Below, in pieces: positions 16,114-22,903 of a stretch of DNA of 25,825 bases. The notes beneath the pieces were generated by a model that ran no database searches, was not told where the DNA came from, and saw only the letters and a list, made by a program, of their open reading frames with translations. The DNA is from Candidatus Margulisiibacteriota bacterium (lineage in GTDB: Bacteria > Margulisbacteria > WOR-1 > JAKLHX01 > JBAZKV01): positions 1-25,825 of the forward strand of contig JBAZKV010000024.1 of NCBI GenBank assembly GCA_041650635.1. Reading direction: 5' to 3'. The position numbers and the translations under genes are program-made. Positions within the stretch are counted from its first letter, which is position 1, and each line of letters begins with the position of its first letter.

Positions 16114-16689
16114 ATGTCGGATAAAGACACACAGGATAAGATAGTTTCCATACTGAGAAACCACTTCCTCAAGTACTCTGATGAAGTGATAGAAAAGTAC
16201 AAGAACCAGATAGATTCCACTGTAAAATGGTATATTCATAACCTTCCCTACAATGTGGCAAAGAACGAGACCGATGACCTTACTTCCGAGGCCCGCCTGG
16301 CCTTTGTGGACGCTTTAAAGAACTGGGACCCGCGCAAAGGCGACCTCTGGCCTTATGTAAGCATCCGCCTCAAAGGTGCCATGCAGGATTATCTTAGAAA
16401 AAGAGGCGGGGACCCGGTGACCGGGATATACGAATGGGTAACATCGGCCGCAAATGTCTATCTTGCTTTCAACAAAGAGGTGCTGCACAACGAGACCACC
16501 GAAGAAGCCACCCAGATAGACAGCGCCATGAAGGACCTATCCGAGAACGACAGGGCGGTTATAACGGGCTATTACAAAGATGACAAGACCTTTAAGGAGA
16601 TCGGCAAAGAGATAAACCTTTCCGAGTCGCAGGTAAGCCGCATCTGCAAATCGGCCACGCTCAAGCTGAAAAAAGCACTGGGAAAATAA
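16114..16689 (+). CDS. FliA-like sigma-28 factor lacking most of region 3
   Basis: The 191-residue protein has sigma region 2 (about 45-95: DDLTSEARLAFVDALKNWDP, then YVSIRLKGAMQDYLRKRGG), which binds core polymerase and the -10 element. It also has region 4 (about 140-190: DLSENDRAVITGYYKDDKTF ... EIGKEINLSESQVSRICKSA), which binds the -35. FliA proteins are usually about 230-260 residues with a region 3 between these. Here the gap is only about 45 residues with no recognisable region 3. As the last gene of the flagellar unit it likely drives late flagellar genes elsewhere. It is tail-to-tail with the next gene, 9 bases apart. Confidence 0.85.
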   Translation: MSDKDTQDKIVSILRNHFLKYSDEVIEKYKNQIDSTVKWYIHNLPYNVAKNETDDLTSEARLAFVDALKNWDPRKGDLWPYVSIRLKGAMQDYLRKRGGDPVTGIYEWVTSAANVYLAFNKEVLHNETTEEATQIDSAMKDLSENDRAVITGYYKDDKTFKEIGKEINLSESQVSRICKSATLKLKKALGK

Positions 16690-16698
16690 AGGCCCAAA

Positions 16699-17577
16699 TC
16701 ATCTTGCCAGGTTCATGGCTTCTATTATGCCTGCCGCTATCCCTGCCGCATCGAATGTCTTTAGGCCTTCCCTGCCAAGTCTTACCGAAGCGGAAAGGAC
16801 TTCCAGCCTTCCTTTTTCCGGGTCCGCTGCCCTGTGGGGATAAGGAAGGATCTGTTCCGAAATAGGAAGTACAGGCCTTTCCAAGGTAATTGTTGTGATC
16901 GCCTCCCGGTAGGAAATGTCGCCCCCTCCAAGAACAACCAGCGCCAGAAGCGGTCTAAAAGTCTCGTAGGGAGTTCCCCAGTCGCTTCCGGAAATGACAA
17001 ACCTTTCAAGGTCTGTAAAACCGGTCCCATGGTCCGGCATTATGGTTAATCTGGAAATTTCCATCAGTTGAGGTATGCCCGGCCTTTCAAAAGTTATTCC
17101 TTTTTTTGGCATGGGGCCTTCTGCCAAAAGAGACAGGCCGTTAAATACCCTGGCCATTTCAGCCATTTTATAGTCGTATTTTGCCTGGTCCCATTCTATG
17201 CCTTCCGAAATATCCGTTCTAAATCCTGAAGCATAAGTCGCTACCGCCCTTGGCAGCGGCCAGCCTACTGCTCCGGAAACCTGCAGCGGCCTCATTTCTG
17301 ATGCCAGAAGGCTGTCTAGGCCAAGATCAGACACTCCCGTTGATATCTCTATCCTGTCCCTAAAAGGAAGCAGCGCCTCTCTTATCTCGCTCAGGATCCC
17401 TGTTGCCTGAGCACGGTATTCCGGAGTCGCGAACTTGGAAGGGCCTACGAACCGCACAAGCCCCCTGCCCTCTATCCTGGACATATACATGTCCCTTACT
17501 ATTTCCGTCGGGCCAAGCACCGCTTTGTGGACGCCCCTGCACATTCCCGAACTATACGCCAGCTTTCCGAAGAACAT
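16699..17577 (-). CDS. possible SLOG/LOG-like Rossmann protein 1
   Basis: A 292-residue protein without a sure family. Near residues 210-240, LALVVLGGGDISYREAITTI followed by RPVLPI resembles the second glycine motif of LOG/SLOG proteins (hydrophobic strand, GGG, helix, then a PV strand). The N-terminal part has a possible nucleotide loop (SSGMCRGVHKAVLG). No signal peptide or membrane helix is seen. GGGAGGTAAAGGA lies just before the ATG. It is 20 bases downstream of the clearer SLOG gene 17598-18341, so the two form an operon and may act as a pair. The function, possibly ligand sensing or nucleotide handling, is inference. Confidence 0.6.
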   Translation of the reverse strand: MFFGKLAYSSGMCRGVHKAVLGPTEIVRDMYMSRIEGRGLVRFVGPSKFATPEYRAQATGILSEIREALLPFRDRIEISTGVSDLGLDSLLASEMRPLQVSGAVGWPLPRAVATYASGFRTDISEGIEWDQAKYDYKMAEMARVFNGLSLLAEGPMPKKGITFERPGIPQLMEISRLTIMPDHGTGFTDLERFVISGSDWGTPYETFRPLLALVVLGGGDISYREAITTITLERPVLPISEQILPYPHRAADPEKGRLEVLSASVRLGREGLKTFDAAGIAAGIIEAMNLAR

Positions 17578-17597
17578 TTCCTTTACCTCCCATGTTT

Positions 17598-18341
17598 TTA
17601 TAGATCGAATATTTCTTTTATTTTTGCGTACATCCGTCCGCTGAAAAAATCGAACGGGAATATGCGGCCTCTGTGCTCAAGCACTTCTTGCAGGCTGTCT
17701 TCTCCTGTCCCGTTCTCCCTCCCCCTGCCCAGGGCCGCGCAAAGGTTTTCGGCAAACCGTCCGCTGTCTGCAAAAGCGATGACCGGCATACCGAGCTTTA
17801 GAGCTTCCAAAACCTCTATCGCGGAATGCTTCCCCCCGCCTATCACAAAAGCCGCAGAAGCAACGGAAGCCTCCCCTTCCATCATTTCCGCTATTGTCCG
17901 GAACATGAACCCGGTGTTTTCCTCCCACATCAACTGCTTTTCCGTACTGCCCGTTTCAAGAAGCATCAGATGGCTTATTGCAGAGCTTGGGAATTTAATA
18001 TCGCGATCATCTCCCTCGAACCTGCAGCCGAATGAAACCATTCTTTCCGGAGCAAAGCCGAGCACAGGCGTGTTTGGGGTAACTCCGCCGGAATTTCTTG
18101 CTATTGAAAATTGCCTGATAAGATCCGTATCCACTCCGCCAAAAGCCAGGGTCATCCTTGCTTCATTTGCTATGCCGCTAAGGTATCTGGCAAAACCAAG
18201 AGTCTTTTCCCTTAAAGGGGCTCCCAATGTACCCGCCGACCCGATAACCAGCCCCAGGGGCGCTTTTCTGGCCAGATCCAGGCCTTTTAGAGCTTCTGCC
18301 GGCGCTGTTCTTTGATTTGCCCTGTATATCGTAAGAGCCAT
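17598..18341 (-). CDS. SLOG/LOG-superfamily Rossmann protein 2
   Basis: The 247-residue protein shows the general plan of LOG/TIGR00725-type proteins: LGLVIGSAGTLGAPLREK (about 29-46), FGGVDTDLIRQFSIARNSGG with VLGFAPE (67-99), and FVIGGGKHSAIEVLEALKLG then MPVIAF (about 165-190). The last motif corresponds to PGGxGTxxE of LOG phosphoribohydrolases, but the GT and the catalytic Glu context are altered, so a binding or sensing role may be likelier than enzyme activity. SLOG domains occur in nucleotide-signalling and conflict systems as well as in DprA and LOG. GAGG is 8 bases upstream of the ATG. First gene of a two-gene minus-strand operon. Confidence 0.7.
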   Translation of the reverse strand: MALTIYRANQRTAPAEALKGLDLARKAPLGLVIGSAGTLGAPLREKTLGFARYLSGIANEARMTLAFGGVDTDLIRQFSIARNSGGVTPNTPVLGFAPERMVSFGCRFEGDDRDIKFPSSAISHLMLLETGSTEKQLMWEENTGFMFRTIAEMMEGEASVASAAFVIGGGKHSAIEVLEALKLGMPVIAFADSGRFAENLCAALGRGRENGTGEDSLQEVLEHRGRIFPFDFFSGRMYAKIKEIFDL

Positions 18342-18381
18342 AAAAAAACCTCAATATGTTGTCGTCTCGTTTCATCATAAA

Positions 18382-18410
18382 TTTCACCATAATTAATGAT
18401 AAAATATACT
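18382..18410 (+). promoter_or_regulatory. possible promoter for the tRNA-Gly/Cys/Val cluster
   Basis: TTTCAC at 18382-18387 and TATACT at 18405-18410 are 17 bases apart, with a predicted start near 18417, before the tRNA-Gly 5' half-copy and the intact tRNA-Gly. The -35 is only fair. The same AT-rich gap must also hold the minus-strand promoter for the SLOG pair; TATGAT on that strand is a possible -10. Confidence 0.4.
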
Positions 18411-18418
18411 ATAGATTT

Positions 18419-18457
18419 GCGGCAAAGTTCAGCAGGCAGAGAATATCTGCTTCCCAA
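18419..18457 (+). pseudogene. partial 5' copy of tRNA-Gly(CCC)
   Basis: This stretch aligns with the 5' half of the intact tRNA-Gly 62 bases downstream: both start GCGG, share AGTTCAG in the D arm, GAATAT before the anticodon stem, and TGCTTCCCAA covering the anticodon loop with CCC. The 3' half is missing. Its end forms a separate hairpin, TCTGCTTC (18446-18453) with GAAGCAGA (18464-18471). It cannot make a full tRNA. Confidence 0.7.
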
Positions 18458-18480
18458 ATAATAGAAGCAGAAACAGACGA

Positions 18481-18552
18481 GCGGGCGTAGTTCAGTGGTA
18501 GAATATTTGCTTCCCAAGCAAAGGGTCGTGGGTTCGAATCCCATCGCCCGCT
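18481..18552 (+). tRNA. tRNA-Gly (anticodon CCC)
   Basis: Acceptor GCGGGCG (18481-18487) pairs with CGCCCGC (18545-18551), discriminator T. The anticodon arm is TTTGC-TTCCCAA-GCAAA, giving CCC. The T arm is GTGGGTTCGAATCCCAT. Length 72, no encoded CCA. Confidence 0.95.
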
Positions 18553-18582
18553 CGTCTGTACAGCGGGAATGTCAAGGGCGAG

Positions 18583-18654
18583 CAAATCGTGCTTTTCATT
18601 GTTTTTATAATGCGAAGCAAGCGCGATTTGTGAGTAGAATCCCTTCTCCCGCTC
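18583..18654 (+). repeat. hairpin plus diverged copy of the tRNA-Gly 3' tail
   Basis: A long hairpin with arms CAAATCG (18583-18589) and CGATTTG (18624-18630), TGCTT/AAGCA, and CATT/AATG inside. Soon after it comes a tail copy at 18637-18654 that matches tRNA-Gly positions 18536-18553 in 16 of 18 bases (GAATCCC and CCCGCTC exact). The tail copy lies 101 bases from the original. Confidence 0.65.
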
Positions 18655-18659
18655 TTGCC

Positions 18660-18674
18660 CTGAGCTTGTCGAAG
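18660..18674 (-). repeat. inverse copy of the CTTCGACAAGCTCAG repeat
   Basis: CTGAGCTTGTCGAAG is the exact reverse complement of the 15-base word at 6183-6197. It ends 3 bases before tRNA-Cys. Confidence 0.6.
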
Positions 18675-18677
18675 GGC

Positions 18678-18749
18678 GGCGACGTACCCAAGCGGTAAGG
18701 GAGCGGTCTGCAAAACCGTTATTCGGCAGTTCGAATCTGCCCGTCGCCT
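18678..18749 (+). tRNA. tRNA-Cys (anticodon GCA)
   Basis: Acceptor GGCGACG (18678-18684) pairs with CGTCGCC (18742-18748), discriminator T as required for cysteine. The anticodon arm GCGGT-CTGCAAA-ACCGT gives GCA. The T arm is GGCAGTTCGAATCTGCC. No self-copies are seen around this tRNA. Confidence 0.95.
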
Positions 18750-18772
18750 GTCTATTTTTGTTAGAATTATTG

Positions 18773-18825
18773 TGTGCGCGCTTAGTCCTTCGACTCGCTT
18801 CGCTCGCTCAGGACTAGCGTATAAT
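18773..18825 (+). repeat. copy of the tRNA-Val 5' head with hairpin and TATAAT
   Basis: TGTGCGCGCTTAG at 18773-18785 is an exact copy of 18848-18860, which covers the first bases of tRNA-Val and two bases upstream. The copy runs into a hairpin whose arms are CGCT-t-AGTCCT (18779-18789) and AGGACTAGCG (18810-18819). Directly after it TATAAT (18820-18825) could be a -10 box for tRNA-Val, 26 bases ahead of the gene, though no good -35 is present. Confidence 0.6.
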
Positions 18826-18850
18826 GATCTTGCTTCTTGTTTTTGGCTGT

Positions 18851-18924
18851 GCGCGCTTAGCTCAGCTGGTTAGAGTACTTGCTTGACAGGCAAGGGGTCA
18901 CTGGTTCGAACCCAGTAGCGCGCA
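18851..18924 (+). tRNA. tRNA-Val (anticodon GAC)
   Basis: Acceptor GCGCGCT (18851-18857) pairs with AGCGCGC (18917-18923), discriminator A. The anticodon arm CTTGC-TTGACAG-GCAAG gives GAC. D arm AGCTCAGCTGGTTAGAGT and T arm CTGGTTCGAACCCAG are standard. Length 74, no CCA. Confidence 0.95.
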
Positions 18925-18926
18925 GT

Positions 18927-19030
18927 CACTTTATTACTTGTAAAAACAAAAGACGCCGCAACAATAAAGTAAATCGGATTCGAAGTTTATCCCGAGGAGC
19001 GTAGCGACGAGGGAAACCCAGTAGCGCGCA
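18927..19030 (+). repeat. palindromic unit plus first copy of the tRNA-Val 3' tail
   Basis: Starting 3 bases past tRNA-Val: ACTTTATT (18927-18934) and AATAAAGT (18963-18970) are inverted, then a small TCCC (18990-18993)/GGGA (19011-19014) hairpin, then AACCCAGTAGCGCGCA at 19015-19030, an exact 16-base copy of the tRNA 3' end at 18909-18924. The TCCC/GGGA hairpin resembles the one before the tRNA-Leu tail copy. Confidence 0.7.
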
Positions 19031-19041
19031 TTTATTGGTTC

Positions 19042-19094
19042 GCCCGCCTGCAACGCTTTGCGTAGCAATGCGGGCAGGAACCCAGTAGCGCGCA
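19042..19094 (+). repeat. hairpin plus second copy of the tRNA-Val 3' tail
   Basis: GCCCGC (19042-19047), TGC and ACGC pair with GCGT, GCA and GCGGGC (19070-19075) in a 13-bp hairpin with a TTT loop. Three bases later the same exact 16-base tail, AACCCAGTAGCGCGCA, appears again at 19079-19094, giving three identical tails in 186 bases. Confidence 0.7.
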
Positions 19095-19140
19095 GGTTGT
19101 TCTCGTTCTCCCGCCCTGGGCAAAGCTTATCTTATACCCC

Positions 19141-19302
19141 CTACATCGCCAGCATTCCAAGGACCTTGTACATTATCAGCGCGGGCCACACAAGGGCCTT
19201 AAGAACACCGAGCAGTCCCTGGCCAAAGGACGAGGCATGCTGTATGTAATAAACAGCCGCGCCTATGAACGCCAGTCCGTACAATCCTCCCGCTTCCTTC
19301 AT
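19141..19302 (-). CDS. small two-helix membrane protein
   Basis: A 53-residue protein starting at the ATG at 19302, chosen because AAAGGAGGT lies directly upstream and overlaps the stop of the lipoprotein gene, implying coupled translation. The sequence GGLYGLAFIGAAVYYIQHAS and LLGVLKALVWPALIMYKVLG gives two likely membrane segments. I have the impression of similar small proteins with a conserved KxxVWPA motif in many bacteria, but I know no function. The longer in-frame start at 19347 lies inside the lipoprotein gene and is unlikely. Confidence 0.75.
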   Translation of the reverse strand: MKEAGGLYGLAFIGAAVYYIQHASSFGQGLLGVLKALVWPALIMYKVLGMLAM

Positions 19303-19315
19303 TTTGAGACCTCCT

Positions 19316-20035
19316 TTAGTTTCCGGATTCGATCCGGAATGTTTCAAGAATTATCTTAAATCCTTTTTCAAGCCCGCTTCCGCCCTTAGCCTGCTTGTTG
19401 ATCACAAGCATGTCTTTTCCTTTGTTGAGCGGAATGTAGTATATCCGCCCGCCGGTCCCGTTCTTGGTCACCGTTTCCCTGCCTTTTTCATCTCTGTCCA
19501 CGGGAAAGACTATGACCTCGCAAAAAAGGCCCGCTATCTTTTCGGACTTTTTTAGCACTCCGGGAAATCCGGACTTTATATCGTTGAACCAGGTCTTTTT
19601 TTTGGAAAAATCTCTAATGATATAAAAGTCTATCTGCTCCCAGGCGGTATCAGAATAAGAGATGTAATTTCCAGCCGAGATCGAGGCATTCGGGTACGGC
19701 AGCCACTCGTCTTTGCTGCGGAAAAATTTTCTTTTGACCTCTTCGTCCGGCAGAGTCCTTAGCTTTGAAAGGGGAAGATCGCTGTAGTCCGGATAGATCT
19801 CATCGGCCACTTTTATCCCGCCGGGCCTTCCGCTGGACAGATACTGCCTCATTTCTTCTACAGTAAGCTCTCTTTCCCCGGAGTGCCTTGTCTCAAGAGC
19901 CCAGTTCTGCGGCATGACAAAGGAGAACTCTGTCCTTCCGTCGCTTATCCTTACCCTCTCCTGCCTTGCCGCGCAGCCAAACACCAGTATCACTGCCGCT
20001 AAACAGGCAACAACCGCAACCGGGTTATTTTTCAT
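19316..20035 (-). CDS. predicted lipoprotein of unknown function
   Basis: Start at 20035 gives 239 residues with a lipoprotein signal peptide: MKNNPVAVVACLAAVILVFG followed by Cys21, with lipobox VFGC. GGGGAGCGGGAA sits upstream. The mature part begins with TEFSFVMPQNWALETR, which resembles the start of PsbP/DUF1795-like domains, but the resemblance is weak. It should be anchored in the cell envelope. It is the first gene of a two-gene minus-strand operon with the 53-residue protein. A longer frame up to 20158 would hide the signal peptide and is rejected. Confidence 0.8.
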   Translation of the reverse strand: MKNNPVAVVACLAAVILVFGCAARQERVRISDGRTEFSFVMPQNWALETRHSGERELTVEEMRQYLSSGRPGGIKVADEIYPDYSDLPLSKLRTLPDEEVKRKFFRSKDEWLPYPNASISAGNYISYSDTAWEQIDFYIIRDFSKKKTWFNDIKSGFPGVLKKSEKIAGLFCEVIVFPVDRDEKGRETVTKNGTGGRIYYIPLNKGKDMLVINKQAKGGSGLEKGFKIILETFRIESGN

Positions 20036-20182
20036 CAAGTTCCCGCTCCCCTGCAATATGATATCACTAAAAAGCCGTGCGGGATCAATTTTCCGCCTTC
20101 CCGGATGAAATCCGGCCAATTTATTATCGATGGGTATGAGGATGTCGATTTTTATCATTGCATCTGTCCCAAAGGAGGATAT
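20036..20182. promoter_or_regulatory. divergent intergenic region
   Basis: This gap must hold promoters for both directions. On the minus strand, TGATATCAT (plus 20058-20066) looks like an extended -10 for the lipoprotein gene. On the plus strand TATTAT (20122-20127) could be a -10 for the large orphan gene, but with a poor -35. CCGGAT (20101-20106) and ATCCGG (20110-20115) form a perfect short inverted repeat that may be an operator. Confidence 0.35.
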
Positions 20183-22903
20183 GTGAGCTCAAGCATAAAA
20201 CCATACCGGCTCCCGGCACCTTTAAGGGTCCTAAGGTCCCCTGTACGCGATGCCTTTAGGGGTATCATGGGGCCGAACCAGGAATTTATCAGTTGTGTAA
20301 CCCGGGTCGAAAGAGAGAACGGCCAGAGCAGAAGGAATGTTGCCTCAATGGTGGCTTATGCCGACAGGCAGCTGCCTGTTCTTTCGGGGCTTGCGCAGAG
20401 ACCTATTTACGCAGATGAGATCACCTCCTCCCTGTTTTACTTCCCGGCTGTTACCCGGGGACGCTGGATGGTCAATGTGGGAACAGAACTGGAGGAGTTC
20501 GCCTTAGAAGGCGGGCCCTGGCATAGTGTAAGAGCGCTGCAAAAAATGGCGGCGGACCTTGACCAGGACCAGGCCGTAGAACTTTTGAGGCTTATACACA
20601 GCCTCAGTTCCGGCCTGGCGCCGGAGGTAAATGAACTTCTTTGCCGCGCCCGAGACCGTTTTGCCGCAGCAGAGCAAGCAGGACTTGACGGGGCATTTTT
20701 TCAGATGGATTCCCATCAGAGAGGTTTTTTTAGGCTGACTGAAACAGCCGTTGAAAGCATGAGGGACGCGGAAAACCCCTATTTTCGGGATCCGCTGCGC
20801 GGGATCGTAGAGATCGTTTCCGGCTCTGATATAGGGGACGCGCCGTGGAGCTTCATAGGACAGTACGCAAGCTTCAGGCTTGCAAATCCGTCTTCCGACG
20901 GCAGAGACCTGTCGGGACGTGAGTTTTGCGAACTTGCCCCTTTTGACAGTGAAAGACAGAGAACTTCATTTAATGCGGAACTTGTGCGGGAGCTTTCCAG
21001 CCCTTCCCTTTTCTTTGCCCTTAACGAGAGAATAACCGCTTTGGCAGAGCTTGATAACAGAGGCCTGTTCAGCGTCTCTAACCAGGTACACCGCAACACC
21101 TTGAATTATTTGAGCTGCCTTCTTATGGGGTTAAAAGCCTCCATACAGTACGGCCGGACCGTAGCGGAAATATCACCGAAAAAGTTCGGAGGAGAGGTTT
21201 CCGATGTTCCCCTCGACGGGCTGGGCGTGTTCTTTGACCTTAAAAACGGGACAACTGAATTTGTTCCCGGCCTGTTCAGGTCCATGGATTTTGGCCTGGG
21301 AGCCACATCAGAACAGCTCCTCTGGAATGACCAGGCGATCACACGCCTTGTCAGCGGATTTGAAGGCGGGGTTAACGGGATCTACCTTGCTTCGAGGAGC
21401 TACTCGGGCTTCCCGGGTGCGGCCTCGGTTTCCGCGTATTTTAGGACGCTTATGACCCTGAAAGCTCTTGAAGTACCTCTTGATTTTGTCAGGCTGATAG
21501 CCGTTAGTGAAACCGGAGCTCTTCCTCTTTCTGCAAGGTGTTTTGAGGCTTCTTCTGCAGTGCTTGACTTTGCCCCTGAAGTATTCCCTCTTGCCGGCAT
21601 ATTTGAGGGGTTCACAGCAAGCACAGCATTGGGGCGCACCGTTGACGATATCTATTTCGATATCAATAAAGCGGCTGTTGCAGCCGAAACCCTTGTGTAC
21701 AAGGCCATAAGGGACGCGCGCCTGGCAAAAGGGCTTGACATAGACAGTATGCACGACAGGCCCTTTGACGAGATAGAGCTGTTGAACGGGGAACATGCTC
21801 AAATAGAGGATTTTATAAGGACGCACCTTCCAAAAGTGTTCGCTTATGAGGCAAAAAAAGCCTTGGACGGGCCCGGGGAGGCCGTTATGGCAGAGGTCCT
21901 TGAAAGGCTGACGGAGCTTGGATCAGAGATGGCAGACCGTTATAACAGAGAGAGAAGGTCCCCTGCCCGCTCCGCAGTTGCCGCAACCAGGAGAATGCGC
22001 AATCCCGAATCGACCTATATTTATGCCTTTTGCTGCGCCGCCATGCAGCTGACTTCGGAATTCCTGCTGAGGCAGGAAATGTCCGGCGTCTATCTTGAAG
22101 AGAACAGCATCCTGTTTTCCGACACACCCGAAAGAGGCGCAGGAACGGAGAGTTGCGAACCAAGAGAGAGCTTTGCCCAGACTCAGGCAAGAAAAAGGGC
22201 CGAAGCGCAGGAAAGAAGCAGAGCGGCAAAAAGGGAAAAACAGCTTGACGAGGCTTCAAAAAAAGCCATAGAAGCCCCTTTTGACGCCTTTGCACACCTG
22301 GCTGCCGGAAAAATAAGCGCCGCCGCTGTGCTGCTTAGGCAGGAGCTCTCCGCAGTTGCGGCAGGCGCCGAAGATCTTGGGGAATTTAATGAGGCGCTGG
22401 GCAACTGGGCAAATGTAGACAGGTTAAGGCAAGCCGCAAAGCAGATAGAAAAGGAACTGAGGAGCGGCCCAACTTCAAAATCGGAAAAAAGACGCCAATT
22501 AAAGGAGAAACTTATCGATATTGCGGTATCAGACATCGTCAGCCAGCTTGAAGATGACATGTCTCCGATACAGGAAGACGAGACCTTTTATTACGGATCA
22601 GCAGAAACAATAAAGGGTTTGACCGAGTCCCGCCTCTGGCTGGGGATACAGGAAAAGGCCCTGGAATACATGGACCTATTTCCGTGGTACAACCCGAGGT
22701 TCATGCTGTCAAACCTTGAGATCCTCATTTCTAACGGTGAAACCCCCGAGGATATAATCGGATTGATAGATGATTGTATTGAACAGCAGAAAGCCGGAAA
22801 TGCCTCACTGCTCAGATACCTCAAAGAAGGCAACGACCCTCTTACGGAGTATGTGATCCTCTCGGCAGAATCTTCGGAACCCGGGCAACAGGTGTCTTTC
22901 TAA
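20183..22903 (+). CDS. large orphan protein of unknown function
   Basis: A 906-residue protein I cannot place. The GTG start at 20183 is chosen because AAAGGAGG (20171-20178) lies 4 bases upstream; an in-frame ATG at 20105 (932 residues) has no Shine-Dalgarno. There is no signal peptide or obvious membrane helix, so it is probably cytoplasmic. The body (about 1-640) looks globular and mostly helical. Residues about 660-705 (QTQARKRAEAQERSRAAKRE) are a charged probable coiled coil, and another helical charged stretch lies near 760-800. The C-terminus is acidic. No catalytic motif stands out. It overlaps the next, convergent gene by 4 bases. Codon use looks like its neighbours. Confidence 0.8.
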   Translation: MSSSIKPYRLPAPLRVLRSPVRDAFRGIMGPNQEFISCVTRVERENGQSRRNVASMVAYADRQLPVLSGLAQRPIYADEITSSLFYFPAVTRGRWMVNVGTELEEFALEGGPWHSVRALQKMAADLDQDQAVELLRLIHSLSSGLAPEVNELLCRARDRFAAAEQAGLDGAFFQMDSHQRGFFRLTETAVESMRDAENPYFRDPLRGIVEIVSGSDIGDAPWSFIGQYASFRLANPSSDGRDLSGREFCELAPFDSERQRTSFNAELVRELSSPSLFFALNERITALAELDNRGLFSVSNQVHRNTLNYLSCLLMGLKASIQYGRTVAEISPKKFGGEVSDVPLDGLGVFFDLKNGTTEFVPGLFRSMDFGLGATSEQLLWNDQAITRLVSGFEGGVNGIYLASRSYSGFPGAASVSAYFRTLMTLKALEVPLDFVRLIAVSETGALPLSARCFEASSAVLDFAPEVFPLAGIFEGFTASTALGRTVDDIYFDINKAAVAAETLVYKAIRDARLAKGLDIDSMHDRPFDEIELLNGEHAQIEDFIRTHLPKVFAYEAKKALDGPGEAVMAEVLERLTELGSEMADRYNRERRSPARSAVAATRRMRNPESTYIYAFCCAAMQLTSEFLLRQEMSGVYLEENSILFSDTPERGAGTESCEPRESFAQTQARKRAEAQERSRAAKREKQLDEASKKAIEAPFDAFAHLAAGKISAAAVLLRQELSAVAAGAEDLGEFNEALGNWANVDRLRQAAKQIEKELRSGPTSKSEKRRQLKEKLIDIAVSDIVSQLEDDMSPIQEDETFYYGSAETIKGLTESRLWLGIQEKALEYMDLFPWYNPRFMLSNLEILISNGETPEDIIGLIDDCIEQQKAGNASLLRYLKEGNDPLTEYVILSAESSEPGQQVSF

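Noticed and set aside
17527..18315. 262-codon open frame on the plus strand opposite the SLOG genes
   Set aside because: It spans the gap between two well-supported minus-strand genes, lacks a Shine-Dalgarno and matches no family; it is a shadow of real genes.
18495..18713. Small frames over the tRNA-Gly/Cys region
   Set aside because: They translate tRNA genes and palindromic repeats; not coding.
18909..19094. CRISPR array made of the repeated 16-base tRNA tail
   Set aside because: Only three copies, spacers of unequal length (90 and 48 bases) with hairpins, repeats too short, and one copy is in the tRNA itself.
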